A stretch of 64,000 bases of DNA, taken from NCBI GenBank assembly GCA_902764545.1, contig CACWWC010000002.1:34356-98355 (forward strand), given 5' to 3'. The position numbers and the translations under genes were made by a program. This stretch comes from an uncultured Erysipelotrichaceae bacterium. GTDB taxonomy: Bacteria; Bacillota_I; Bacilli_A; RF39; UBA660. Shown piece after piece: positions 24,957 through 34,670 of the stretch (position 1 is its first letter; every line of letters begins with the position of its first letter). Under the pieces are notes generated by a model that was not told where the DNA came from, did not search any database, and saw only the letters and a list, made by a program, of their open reading frames with translations.

Positions 24957-25739
24957 TTATTTCTTTACATATTTTTTTACTATACTCAAGACCTCATCAT
25001 GAGAAATACCATTGGTTATAATTGCCCCATTTATCGCACAATCATATTTCTGAGAATTCCCATAAAAATCAGTAACCCGACCACCAGCTTCAGAAACAAT
25101 TAAAGCAGAAGCAGCTATATCACAGTTACCATGACTTGTTCCAGGAAACAAATCACAACTAAAATTACCACTCGCAATAGCCATACAACTACGGGCAACA
25201 CTACCTATCTCTGATACCTTTACTAAAGACAACATATCATGAGCAATGAGCATGGTATCAAATTTGGCATTATTCCACATTTCGAAATTCAGTCTATATC
25301 CCAAATCTCCCAAATGCTTATCATTTACATGAATTCTAGCACCATTACAAAACGCCCCTTTTCCCTTAATAGCAGTATACATATTATTAAGGTGTGGATC
25401 ATAAACTACGCCTACTTGAACATCGCCATCAACAACAAGAGCCAGAGAAAAAACAGAAACCGGAACACCGTCAGTAAACATACCAGTTCCATCAACAGGA
25501 TCACAAACCCATACATAGTTAGATTTGTTATTACTTATTTCTTCCTCCCCAATAACCGAATGATTGGGATATACTCTCGAAACCTGTTCAATTAAATAAT
25601 GATTAATCTTTTTATCCACCTCAGTAACAGGAGTTCTGTCACTTTTAAATTCGACATTAGAAAGTGAACCAAAATTTTTTCTTATTTCTGAACCTGCATA
25701 CTCAGCAATAGAAATAGCAAAATTTAAATATTCTTCCAT
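24957..25739 (-). CDS. Inositol monophosphatase-family phosphatase
   Basis: 260 residues from ATG 25739 (GTAGGTGAT upstream). Metal-site motifs of the Li-sensitive phosphatase fold: SVIGEEE, WVCDPVDGTGMF and the later CDIAASALIVSEAGG. Members remove phosphate from inositol phosphate, fructose 1,6-bisphosphate or PAP with Mg2+; substrate cannot be chosen here. It ends a three-gene unit with two small uncharacterised genes. Confidence 0.88.
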   Translation of the reverse strand: MEEYLNFAISIAEYAGSEIRKNFGSLSNVEFKSDRTPVTEVDKKINHYLIEQVSRVYPNHSVIGEEEISNNKSNYVWVCDPVDGTGMFTDGVPVSVFSLALVVDGDVQVGVVYDPHLNNMYTAIKGKGAFCNGARIHVNDKHLGDLGYRLNFEMWNNAKFDTMLIAHDMLSLVKVSEIGSVARSCMAIASGNFSCDLFPGTSHGNCDIAASALIVSEAGGRVTDFYGNSQKYDCAINGAIITNGISHDEVLSIVKKYVKK

Positions 25740-25748
25740 ACTAATCAC

Positions 25749-26012
25749 CTACTTATTTGTATTTTGGTAATAATCTCTCTCAGAAATACTATCTGAAACC
25801 AATTCAAGTTCTTCATCAACTATTTCCATATCTGAAATAACACTTTCAATCTCAAATAGTAGCTGTTTTAAATTACCACACTTAGAATAATCAATTTTAT
25901 ATCTATCAAGTACACTTATTTCACGATTTGTAAGCATCAAATTACCAACATTTTTAAAACTATTAGAATGAAAATCCATATCAGAAACAATTTTATCTAT
26001 ATCATATTCCAT
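25749..26012 (-). CDS. Uncharacterised small acidic helical protein
   Basis: 87 residues, soluble. A central segment (SNSFKNVGNLMLTNREISVL then YKIDYSKCGNLKQLLFEIE) looks conserved in style, but I cannot name a family. It starts 1 bp after the stop of the upstream membrane gene and ends 9 bp before the IMPase ATG, so it belongs to that operon. Confidence 0.7.
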   Translation of the reverse strand: MEYDIDKIVSDMDFHSNSFKNVGNLMLTNREISVLDRYKIDYSKCGNLKQLLFEIESVISDMEIVDEELELVSDSISERDYYQNTNK

Positions 26013-26013
26013 A

Positions 26014-26538
26014 CTATTTACAACTATATCCCTTATTCTTTAAGCTTTGCATTAACTCACCATCAGTATAATTATCACCAATAGCTAGTTTAACTACGTT
26101 ATTGCTTTTTGTATTGGTATCAATAATAACATCAATCTTTCCACCATTATCAACAAAATTAATATTATCTAAAAGAACTAACCCATTCTTTTTAATATTA
26201 ATCTTTATAATTATTCTATCATCTAAAACACTATAAGTAACATTATCACCTAAATAATCTAAAGTATTCTTAATAACATTTTTAATTTCTTCAATAGAAT
26301 CACTATTATTAACATATCTATCTGCCATATAAATCGTTTTAGTAACATTCAAAGTATTAATTTTCTTGCCATCAGTAACACTCTCAATTTCTTCCTTGAC
26401 TCTAAAACCGCCATCAAATGATTTTTCACTTTCGCACACAACTTTAGATTGTTTTAAATTCATAAATAAATAAACAATTATCAAAATAAAAATAAAAGTA
26501 ATAATTATTGGTAATTTCATACTTTTTCTAGTACTCAT
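26014..26538 (-). CDS. Uncharacterised single-pass membrane protein
   Basis: 174 residues from ATG 26538 (GAGGTGA 5 nt upstream). One N-terminal membrane helix (LPIIITFIFILIIVYLFM) and an outer domain of about 140 residues with Thr/Asn/Asp-rich strands. One cysteine just after the helix (VVCESE) and one at the end (GYSC) could form a disulfide, which is interesting next to the disulfide-handling genes at 22-24 kb. No family recognised. Confidence 0.7.
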   Translation of the reverse strand: MSTRKSMKLPIIITFIFILIIVYLFMNLKQSKVVCESEKSFDGGFRVKEEIESVTDGKKINTLNVTKTIYMADRYVNNSDSIEEIKNVIKNTLDYLGDNVTYSVLDDRIIIKINIKKNGLVLLDNINFVDNGGKIDVIIDTNTKSNNVVKLAIGDNYTDGELMQSLKNKGYSCK

Positions 26539-26607
26539 AAAGTTCACCTCAAAATAATTATATCATCATTCATAATCATTAATCAATAATTGATCAATAC
26601 ATATAGA

Positions 26608-26637
26608 TTAAAAAAAGAATAGAAATTTCTATTCTTT
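26608..26637 (-). terminator. Phosphoketolase terminator
   Basis: A 12-bp palindrome AAAGAATAGAAA/TTTCTATTCTTT centred at 26625, followed by T-rich DNA on the minus strand. Confidence 0.8.
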
Positions 26638-28974
26638 CGTCTTAAAACCTTCCCATTTCCAATTCTTAATATATGGCATATCCTCACCATATTCAGAAAT
26701 ATATTTCTTATGTTCTTTAAGCATATCATAACACCAATCAATAAGCACTTTACCAGTTCTCTTATATTTTGGAATCTGTTTTAACACTGCAATTACTAAA
26801 TTAAATCTATCAATTTCATTTTGAACCCTTATATCAAATGTCGTAGTAATTGTTCCTTCTTCTTTATAACCATGTACATGCAAATTTCTATTAGTTCTCT
26901 TATACGTTAACTGATGTATTAAAGAAGGATATCCATGAAAATTGAATATAATAGGTTTGTCCCTAGTAAATATCTCATCATATTCTTCATGACTCATTCC
27001 ATGAGGATGTGTTTCAGGAGACTGTAACTTCATTAAGTCAACAACATTAACAACCCTAATCTTAATATCTTTAATACTTTTTCTTAAAATATCAACTGCA
27101 GCAAGTACTTCTAAAGTAGGTGTTTCTCCAGCGCAAGCCAGTACAACATCAGGATTCCCGTCATCATTAGAAGCAAACTTCCATATACCTAAACCATTTC
27201 TGCAATGTACTCTTGCCTGAGTCTTAGTAAGCCATTGAGGTCTTGGATGTTTTGAAGCAACTATAACATTTACATAATTCTTAGTTTTAATGCAATGATC
27301 AAAGCATGATAATAAACAATTAGTATCAGGAGGTAAATACATCCTAATAACATCAGCCTTTTTAGTAACTAAATGATTTAAAAATCCCGGATCTTGATGA
27401 GTATAGCCATTATGATCCTGCTGAAAGACATGACTAACTAATAAGAAATTAAGTGAAGATATTGGCTTTCTCCATGAAATTTGATTGCATACTTTTAACC
27501 ACTTAGCATGTTGACTAGCCATAGAATCAACTATTCTAATAAACGCCTCATAACTATGAATAAAACCATGTCTACCAGTAAGTAAATATCCCTCAAGCAT
27601 CCCTTCACATAAATGCTCAGATAAATATGAATCCATTACTCTACCATCACTTGATAAAAATTCATCACTCATAAGCATTTTATAATTCCAGGTTCTCTTT
27701 TCAACTTCAAAAACATGATGGAATCTATTTGATAAAGCTTCATCAGGGCCAAACATCCTAAAATTATGATTTTGTTTATTTAATATAAAAACATCCCTTA
27801 TATATCGTCCCAGCTCCAATGTATCCTGACTAATCAAACTACCAGGCTTACCAATATCCAAACAATAATCTTCCCAATTTGGAACAATAATATCCTTAAG
27901 TATTTCTCCTCCATTAGCATAATTAGAGTTTCCCATACATAAAGACATAGGAGGACATAAATCTTTTAATCTTTTAATAAGTTTTCCATTCTTGTCAAAT
28001 AAGTCATCTATTTTATAACTTTTTAACCATTTTTCTATTAACTGAAGATTTACCGCATCATTTCTCGTAATAGGAATAGGCACTTGATGTGCTCTAAAAC
28101 TTCCTTCTATTTTTAAATTTTCATACTTTTTAGGTCCAGTCCATCCCTTAGGAGTAGTTAATACAATTACAGGATAGATTCCACGTCCTGTACTTTTAAT
28201 TTTTTTAATATCACTTATAACCTTATCCATTACTTTGGCCATATCTTCATGCATCTTTATTGTATTAGAGCCAGACACAAAATAAGGTTTCCATCCATAA
28301 CCATAGAAAAAATCTTCTAACTCATCGTTACTCATTCTACCAAATACGGTAGGATTTGAAATTTTATAACCATTTCTATGGAGTATTGGTAAAACTACAC
28401 CATCATTCTTCCTATTTAAAAATTTATTTATATGCCAACTAGTAGCAAGAGGTCCAGTCTCAGCTTCACCATCTCCAACAACGCATGCAGCAATCAAATC
28501 CTTATTATCCAGTACAGCACCGCAAGCATGAGCAAGACTATAACCTAATTCTCCACCTTCATGAATAGAACCAGGAGTCTCAGGAGCAACATGAGAAGAA
28601 ATCCCACCAGGAAAACTAAACTGCTTACATAGTTTTTTTAACCCTTCTTCATTTTCAGTTATTTCTGGATAAAACTTTGTATAAACTCCTTCCAAATAAT
28701 TATTCGCAACCATTGCCTGACCACCATGTCCAGGACCTGATATATATATCATTTTTAACTTATTTTTCTTAATTACTCTATTAAGATGTAGATATATAAA
28801 ATTTTGGCCTGGTGCAGTACCAAAATGTCCAACCACATTAGGTTTAATATCAGTTATTTCTAAAGGACGTCTAAGTAAAGGATTATCCAACAAATATAAT
28901 TGAGCTACACTCAAATAATTTAATACTCTAAAATATTCATCCATTAGTTTTATTTCTTTTTTACTTATAGCCAT
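26629..28974 (-). CDS. xfp: Xylulose-5-phosphate/fructose-6-phosphate phosphoketolase
   Basis: 781 residues, full length. Characteristic blocks: GHFGTAPGQNFIYLHLNR, YISGPGHGGQAMVANNYLEG, the thiamine diphosphate motif CVVGDGEAETGPLATSWH, GPDEALSNRFHHVFE, LSEHLCEGMLEGYLLTGRHG and the C-terminal LVSHVFQQDHNGYTHQDPG. It splits ketose phosphates with phosphate into acetyl phosphate plus an aldose phosphate, the key step of the phosphoketolase route. It points to heterofermentation with acetyl phosphate as an ATP source. A GGAGGGTG site precedes ATG 28974. Confidence 0.96.
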   Translation of the reverse strand: MAISKKEIKLMDEYFRVLNYLSVAQLYLLDNPLLRRPLEITDIKPNVVGHFGTAPGQNFIYLHLNRVIKKNKLKMIYISGPGHGGQAMVANNYLEGVYTKFYPEITENEEGLKKLCKQFSFPGGISSHVAPETPGSIHEGGELGYSLAHACGAVLDNKDLIAACVVGDGEAETGPLATSWHINKFLNRKNDGVVLPILHRNGYKISNPTVFGRMSNDELEDFFYGYGWKPYFVSGSNTIKMHEDMAKVMDKVISDIKKIKSTGRGIYPVIVLTTPKGWTGPKKYENLKIEGSFRAHQVPIPITRNDAVNLQLIEKWLKSYKIDDLFDKNGKLIKRLKDLCPPMSLCMGNSNYANGGEILKDIIVPNWEDYCLDIGKPGSLISQDTLELGRYIRDVFILNKQNHNFRMFGPDEALSNRFHHVFEVEKRTWNYKMLMSDEFLSSDGRVMDSYLSEHLCEGMLEGYLLTGRHGFIHSYEAFIRIVDSMASQHAKWLKVCNQISWRKPISSLNFLLVSHVFQQDHNGYTHQDPGFLNHLVTKKADVIRMYLPPDTNCLLSCFDHCIKTKNYVNVIVASKHPRPQWLTKTQARVHCRNGLGIWKFASNDDGNPDVVLACAGETPTLEVLAAVDILRKSIKDIKIRVVNVVDLMKLQSPETHPHGMSHEEYDEIFTRDKPIIFNFHGYPSLIHQLTYKRTNRNLHVHGYKEEGTITTTFDIRVQNEIDRFNLVIAVLKQIPKYKRTGKVLIDWCYDMLKEHKKYISEYGEDMPYIKNWKWEGFKTKE

Positions 28975-29030
28975 TAAAACACCCTCCTATTCTATATAAT
29001 TATATCATATAAAAATAGAAAAAAAAGAAA

Positions 29031-32000
29031 TTAATCTTCTTTTTCTAAATTATCTTTTGCAACCGTCAACATCAATTTAATTCTATTAATTTGATTAGTA
29101 TGACTTGCTCCTGGATCATAATCAATTGCAACTATATTAGAATCAGGATAAAGTTGTCTAAATTTCTTAATAACACTTTTTCCAACAATATGATTAGGCA
29201 GACAAGCAAATGGCTGTACACAAACAATATTTGAAACACCATGTTTCATTAAACTGACCATTTCAGCAGTTAAGAACCATCCTTCACCAGTTTGATTTCC
29301 TAAAGATAATATCCCATTAACATTATCCGCAAGCTCATATATATTTGTAACATTACCAAATTTAGTACCCTTTAAAGCATCCTTAACAGGCCTTTCAACA
29401 ATATCAATTATATTAAGTGCCTGTTTATACAAGAAAGGAGAAATCCCACCAGTTTTGAATAAATTGCTTTTAATAATAGCATTATAAGCACAATATTTAA
29501 CAAATCCCATTAAATCAGGTAAATAAACTTGAGACCCTTCAGTTTCTAACTTTTCAATCAAATTATCATTTGCAAAGAAATGATATTTTACAAGAATTTC
29601 ACCAACAATTCCAACTTTAGGCAAATTTTTATCAACTGTTTTAATTTTCTTAAAATCACTTACTATATTTCTTATATTCTGCTTATATTTAGAAAACTTA
29701 CCATCACCCAAATCTTTATAAACAATATCCATCCACTTATCATATAACTTTTGACTAGTTCCCTTAACCTTCTCATATGGTCTAGTAGCAAGAAGCAACT
29801 TCATAAGTAAATCACCATAAACAACTGCCTCCAAAAGTTTCTTTACTAATTTTGGAGTAAACTTAAAGGCTTGTTCTTTTTCAAGACCAGATACATTAAA
29901 TGATAAAATAGAAACTTTTTCAAGACCTGCATCTCTAAGACCTTTTCTAATAAGACCAATATAATTTGTTGCTCGACATCCACCACCAGTTTGAGTAATA
30001 ATCACACTAGTATTATCTAAATCATATTTCCCACTTTGTAGTGCTTCAATTAATTGACCAGTAACAATTACAGCTGGGTAACAAGCATCATTATTAACAT
30101 ACTTAAGACCAGTTTCAACTGTATTATCAGAAGAATCTTTCAAATATACAGCATTGTACCCCTCGCTCTTTAAGACACTTTCAAATAAAGGCATGTGTTG
30201 ACGAGTCATATCAGGAAATAATAAAGTATGTCCTTTATCTGTTTTTTTAAAATAATTTTTAGAATAACTATATGGTTTATAGTTAGTAGAATCACTAATT
30301 CTTTTATTCATAGATGCTATTAAAGATCTAATTCTAATTTTTGCAGCACCCAAGTTATTAATCTCATCAATTTTTATGGTTGTATAGAGTCTATTATTAC
30401 TTTTTAAAATCTCTTCAGTTTGATCTGTAATTATTGCATCCAATCCACATCCAAATGAATTAAGATTAACAAGTTCCAAATTATCATGACGTGATACAAC
30501 ATCAGCTGCATGAAACACCCTTGAATGATAAGCCCATTGATCAACGATTCTAAGCTTAGATTCTATTTTGCTAAGATGACAAATAGAATCCTCCGTAAGT
30601 ACGCATAAACCTAAAGAGTTTATCATCGTATCAATACCATGATTAACCTCTCTATCCAAATGATACGGACGTCCAGCAAGCACAATAGCCTTTTCATTAT
30701 GATCATCAATGTATTTGATAAACTCTTCTCCCTTATCTCTAACATCTTGCTTATATTTGGCCTGCTCTATAAAGCCCTCATGAATTGCGCTCTTTAATTC
30801 GCTTCGAGAAAAATTATACTCCTTAAATTCATCTAACTCCAAAATAACCTTAAGTAAAGATTTTTCATTCATAGGAAGAAAAGGGTTCATAAACTTAATA
30901 ATATTTTTATTTAAATCTTCAACATTAAGTTTAATAGCCTCACTATAGCTCTGTACAATAGGACAATTATAACAATTATCACTATTCTTAAATTCATTAT
31001 TTTCAAACATAATACAAGGATAAAATATTGTTTTAACACCCTTGGCAAGTAAATTCATAATATGACCATGTACAAGTTTGGCAGGATAACAAACCGACTC
31101 ACTTGGAATTGAATCAATTCCAGTCTCATAGATTCTTCTGTTTGAGTGATCAGACAATACTACTCTAAAACCTAATTTTGTTAAAATTGTAAACCATAAT
31201 GGATAATTTTCATACATATTTAAGACTCGAGGAATTCCAATCACTCCTCTCGATGCCTTATCTATATCTAGTGGAGTATAATTAAATAATCTATCATATT
31301 TCCAAGAATACATATTAGGTAAATTAGAATTTGACCCATTATTTCCACTACCTCTTTCACATCTGTTTCCTGAAATAAAACTTTTTTTATTAAACATACT
31401 TATTGTAAGAGCACATTTATTTTCACAACCCTTACATCTAGAATGCATTGTCTTTATTTTTAAATTATTAATTTCATCAACTGTTAACATGCTACTTTTA
31501 ACATCCTGATCATCATATTGTCTAAAATTATCAAGAGCAATTAAAGCAACACCATAAGCACCCATTAGTCCAGCAATATCAGGTCTAACAACTTTTTTAC
31601 CAGTAATATTTTCAAAAGCCTTTAAAACTGCATCATTATAGAAAGTTCCGCCTTGAACAACTATCTTTTCACCCAAAGTTGAAACATCTCTTATTTTCAT
31701 TACCTTTTGAATAGCATTGCGAATTACTGAATAAGAAAGTCCTGCAAAAATATCACCTAAAGGTCTTCCCTCTTTTTGAGTTTGTTTAATTTTACTATTC
31801 ATAAACACAGTGCATCGACTACCTAAATCAATTGGTGCTTTTGAATTAACTGCATATTTTACAAAGTCATCTAAATTCATTTTTAAACTTTTTGCCAAAG
31901 TTTCAATAAAAGAGCCACATCCCGAAGAGCAAGCTTCATTAAGCATAATTGAGTCTACTGCTCCATCTTTAATCTTGATATACTTCATGTCCTGGCCACC

Positions 32001-33263
32001 AATATCTATAATACTTTCAACTCCAGGCAAAAAGTAATTTGCTGCCTCATAATGAGCCATAGTCTCAATTTCAGAAATATCTAAATTAAAGGCAGTTTTA
32101 ATTAATAATTCTCCATATCCAGTAGAGCCAGCACTTCTAATAACAGTATTTTTAGAAAGTTTACTGTATAAATCTAGAATCATATCCTTTATTGTATCAA
32201 CAGGAGTACCTTTATTACTACGATAATTCTCATATAATAACTTACCATCTGAATCAATTGCAACTAACTTTGCAGTTGTGGAGCCAGCATCAATTCCAAC
32301 AAAAACGTCACCTGAATAAGTACTAATATCATTTCTTTCCACTTTAGCCTTATCATGTCTTTTTTTAAATTTATCATAATCCTTTTCATCTTTAAATAAT
32401 ACCTTTAAGCTTTTTGAATCACTTTCTCTAAAATAAGACATCCTTTTTAATAAATCTTTAACTTCAGATATTGTATAAGTTTTTTTCATATCAGATTCTA
32501 AACATGTACCTAAACAAACAAATAATCTAGCATCTTCAGGAATTACTATTTCGTCATCTTTTAAATCAAGGGTTTTAATAAATCTATCTCTTAACATATC
32601 TAAATAATTTAAAGGGCCACCTAGAAACATTACGTTCCCCTTAATTGGCTTACCACAAGCAAGACCACTAATTGTTTGATTAACAACTGCTTGCATTATT
32701 GATAACGCAACATCCTGACGAGAACAACCTTCATTTAATAAAGGTTGAATATCAGTTTTCGCAAAAACCCCACAGCGAGAAGCTATAGGATATATAGTTT
32801 TTCCATCTCTTGCGAGTTTATTAAGACCTTCAGTCGTTGTATTTAATAGTACTGCCATTTGATCAAGAAATGCTCCCGTTCCACCTGCGCAAGATCCATT
32901 CATTCTCTGTTCAATTGTCTGATCAAAATAAATTATCTTAGCATCTTCACCACCAAGCTCAATTGCAACATCAACACCATTAGCATACTTTTTTATAGCA
33001 TTCTTACACGCAATAACTTCCTGTACAAAATTAACACCTAAATACTTTGCAAGCGCAATTGCACCACTACCAGTCATAGTAATAGCAAATTTATCTTTTG
33101 GAAATTTTTCTATTACTTCATTAAATAAATCCTTTATTGTTTTTTTTGTATCTGAAAAGTGTCTTCTATATTCTTTATATAAAATATTATCTTTCTTATC
33201 AATCACAACCATCTTTACAGTAGTCGATCCTACATCTATTCCAATTCTTAATAATTTAGCCAT
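29031..33263 (-). CDS. Giant acyl-CoA dehydratase activase-related protein (two BadF/BadG ATPase domains + DUF2229 + HgdB-like)
   Basis: 1410 residues. Two ASKHA ATPase domains: IGIDVGSTTVKMVVID at residue 6 and VFVGIDAGSTTAKLVAID near 320, each with the cluster-cysteine turn (NGSCAGGTGAF and NEACSSGCGSF). A cysteine-rich segment (RCKGCENKCAL ... CERGSG), a DUF2229 region and a 2-hydroxyacyl-CoA dehydratase component-like region (GRPYHLDREVNHG ... NDACYPAVIVTGQL) follow. Related small activases use ATP to drive an electron into a dehydratase. This long fused form is common in anaerobes and may be self-contained; no dehydratase subunit genes are adjacent. The true substrate is unknown. Confidence 0.9.
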   Translation of the reverse strand: MAKLLRIGIDVGSTTVKMVVIDKKDNILYKEYRRHFSDTKKTIKDLFNEVIEKFPKDKFAITMTGSGAIALAKYLGVNFVQEVIACKNAIKKYANGVDVAIELGGEDAKIIYFDQTIEQRMNGSCAGGTGAFLDQMAVLLNTTTEGLNKLARDGKTIYPIASRCGVFAKTDIQPLLNEGCSRQDVALSIMQAVVNQTISGLACGKPIKGNVMFLGGPLNYLDMLRDRFIKTLDLKDDEIVIPEDARLFVCLGTCLESDMKKTYTISEVKDLLKRMSYFRESDSKSLKVLFKDEKDYDKFKKRHDKAKVERNDISTYSGDVFVGIDAGSTTAKLVAIDSDGKLLYENYRSNKGTPVDTIKDMILDLYSKLSKNTVIRSAGSTGYGELLIKTAFNLDISEIETMAHYEAANYFLPGVESIIDIGGQDMKYIKIKDGAVDSIMLNEACSSGCGSFIETLAKSLKMNLDDFVKYAVNSKAPIDLGSRCTVFMNSKIKQTQKEGRPLGDIFAGLSYSVIRNAIQKVMKIRDVSTLGEKIVVQGGTFYNDAVLKAFENITGKKVVRPDIAGLMGAYGVALIALDNFRQYDDQDVKSSMLTVDEINNLKIKTMHSRCKGCENKCALTISMFNKKSFISGNRCERGSGNNGSNSNLPNMYSWKYDRLFNYTPLDIDKASRGVIGIPRVLNMYENYPLWFTILTKLGFRVVLSDHSNRRIYETGIDSIPSESVCYPAKLVHGHIMNLLAKGVKTIFYPCIMFENNEFKNSDNCYNCPIVQSYSEAIKLNVEDLNKNIIKFMNPFLPMNEKSLLKVILELDEFKEYNFSRSELKSAIHEGFIEQAKYKQDVRDKGEEFIKYIDDHNEKAIVLAGRPYHLDREVNHGIDTMINSLGLCVLTEDSICHLSKIESKLRIVDQWAYHSRVFHAADVVSRHDNLELVNLNSFGCGLDAIITDQTEEILKSNNRLYTTIKIDEINNLGAAKIRIRSLIASMNKRISDSTNYKPYSYSKNYFKKTDKGHTLLFPDMTRQHMPLFESVLKSEGYNAVYLKDSSDNTVETGLKYVNNDACYPAVIVTGQLIEALQSGKYDLDNTSVIITQTGGGCRATNYIGLIRKGLRDAGLEKVSILSFNVSGLEKEQAFKFTPKLVKKLLEAVVYGDLLMKLLLATRPYEKVKGTSQKLYDKWMDIVYKDLGDGKFSKYKQNIRNIVSDFKKIKTVDKNLPKVGIVGEILVKYHFFANDNLIEKLETEGSQVYLPDLMGFVKYCAYNAIIKSNLFKTGGISPFLYKQALNIIDIVERPVKDALKGTKFGNVTNIYELADNVNGILSLGNQTGEGWFLTAEMVSLMKHGVSNIVCVQPFACLPNHIVGKSVIKKFRQLYPDSNIVAIDYDPGASHTNQINRIKLMLTVAKDNLEKED

Positions 33264-33286
33264 ATAATCACATCCAATAAAAACGC

Positions 33287-33315
33287 ACTATATATATTCT
33301 ATCAATTTTTTTCAA
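33287..33315 (-). promoter_or_regulatory. Promoter of the activase-related gene
   Basis: On the minus strand TTGAAA (33315-33310), 17 nt, TATAGT (33292-33287), 24 bp before the ATG. Confidence 0.6.
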
Positions 33316-33411
33316 CTATGAAAACATCAAAATAACAAAAAATGTCAAAAAATAAAGAAATACAAGGCTATTCCTTTTATTATTTTCTTTACCACATTTA
33401 CAGCAGTTCCA

Positions 33412-33437
33412 AATTAAAAAGATATTAAAAATATCTT
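33412..33437 (-). terminator. Terminator after the 33505 gene
   Basis: AAGATATT (33437-33430) pairs with AATATCTT (33426-33419) around TTT, followed by TTTAATT. The rest of the gap 33264-33504 holds the activase promoter and no further gene. Confidence 0.65.
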
Positions 33438-33504
33438 CTTACAATTCAATAAATAATAAGATGTTTAGCTGAACATAGTACAACCTCATCTTCTATATAA
33501 ATGT

Positions 33505-33993
33505 TTATTTTGTATATCGACGCTTATAAAAATCATCTGTATTTATATAATTTTCCTGCATCTGAACAGTCTCCCAAAACTCCTTTTGTTCTTTAAAAAA
33601 AACAATTTTTTCAGAAGTTGTCATCTCTCTAACCTTTTCATTATATTCCCCTAAATATTGTTCTTTTCTCTCTTCAATATCTTTAGGTAAATTGGAAAGG
33701 ACACTATACCTTTCTAATGCATGTGAAAGTCTATCTAAATTAACATTCAAATTAATTTCTGGATGTTTTTTAGAAAAATTATTTAAAATGATTTTTTTAT
33801 CAATGGCAGTACTTGTAACCACTGTAGTAGCAATTGAAAAAATCATACCAAATACTGTTGGAACAACAGCACCTTCAATATTTACTGAAATTATAATAGA
33901 TAATAAAAATATAATTAAACCTATAAGCCCAGTTAACAATGCTACAATTCTGTTATTTTTGCCTTTATAATTATCTACATTATACCCCTTCAT
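33505..33993 (-). CDS. Uncharacterised two-helix membrane protein with a charged tail
   Basis: 162 residues from ATG 33993: two membrane helices (about 17-37 and 43-63) and a charged helical tail. No family recognised. ATG 33993 has no ribosome site. The same frame continues upstream without TAA or TAG to an ATG at 34062, passing one TGA (34047-34045) at codon 6. That longer version would start 27 bp after the 34089 gene and read plausibly (NISEDNYDVYRDLLL). Either the gene is disrupted, or it starts at 33993, or the TGA is read as an amino acid; see findings. Confidence 0.6.
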   Translation of the reverse strand: MKGYNVDNYKGKNNRIVALLTGLIGLIIFLLSIIISVNIEGAVVPTVFGMIFSIATTVVTSTAIDKKIILNNFSKKHPEINLNVNLDRLSHALERYSVLSNLPKDIEERKEQYLGEYNEKVREMTTSEKIVFFKEQKEFWETVQMQENYINTDDFYKRRYTK

Positions 33994-34088
33994 AATAAGC
34001 AGTAAATCTCTATAAACATCATAATTATCTTCACTTATATTAAATCAAATCTGTTTACGCATTCTCCCATAATCCCCCTGCTAAAAAA

Positions 34089-34625
34089 TTAATACCACTT
34101 ACCCAAATCATAACCTCTAGTCATGACTTTCATATACCCAGTACCATATTCATTTGCAATTTTAATACAATCAAATGTCCCTTTATCGGTTAAATTTTCT
34201 GCCATACATTTATCAAAATCATTCTCTGGCATCAAGAACTCACGAGCAAACAATTCAACCATAGAAACAGTTCCCTCACCAGGCATTGTCCTAATAATAT
34301 CTAGATTATTAAGTTTAATAATCATTCCCTCACTTAATTGCTCCATCGCAAAAAACGAAATTCCTAGAGCAGTTAACACAGTAATTGAAATATCTTCATT
34401 ATCTATTTCACTACCTATATTAACCTCAAATGAATCTTTATTTATATATTTAAAATATGATTCATCTCCATCATTAAAATATAACTTTCCACCAAACTCA
34501 CTTAATATATTAGAAAGTTTTTCACGATTTAACAATCTATCACTATCTGAAATAACATTACAATCTTCACAAAAACGTCTTGCAGTTTCTGCAACCTTTT
34601 TAACATAATAATTTTCTGCTGACAT
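34089..34625 (-). CDS. ImmA/IrrE-like protein with a lost HExxH site (pseudo-peptidase)
   Basis: 178 residues from ATG 34625 (GGGAGG 8 nt upstream). The order resembles ImmA/IrrE peptidases: an N-terminal helical start, strands (GGKLYFN, DSFEVNIGSE), the helix that normally carries HExxH, and the conserved ELFAREFLMPENDF. Here the zinc helix reads VLTALGISFFAM, so both His and the Glu are replaced. It probably has no protease activity and may act as a binding or sensing protein. Family members usually cleave phage-type repressors; no repressor gene is next to it. Confidence 0.6.
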   Translation of the reverse strand: MSAENYYVKKVAETARRFCEDCNVISDSDRLLNREKLSNILSEFGGKLYFNDGDESYFKYINKDSFEVNIGSEIDNEDISITVLTALGISFFAMEQLSEGMIIKLNNLDIIRTMPGEGTVSMVELFAREFLMPENDFDKCMAENLTDKGTFDCIKIANEYGTGYMKVMTRGYDLGKWY

Positions 34626-34670
34626 AATCAAATCCTCCCATTATAATTATATTTACAAAAATAGAAAAAA

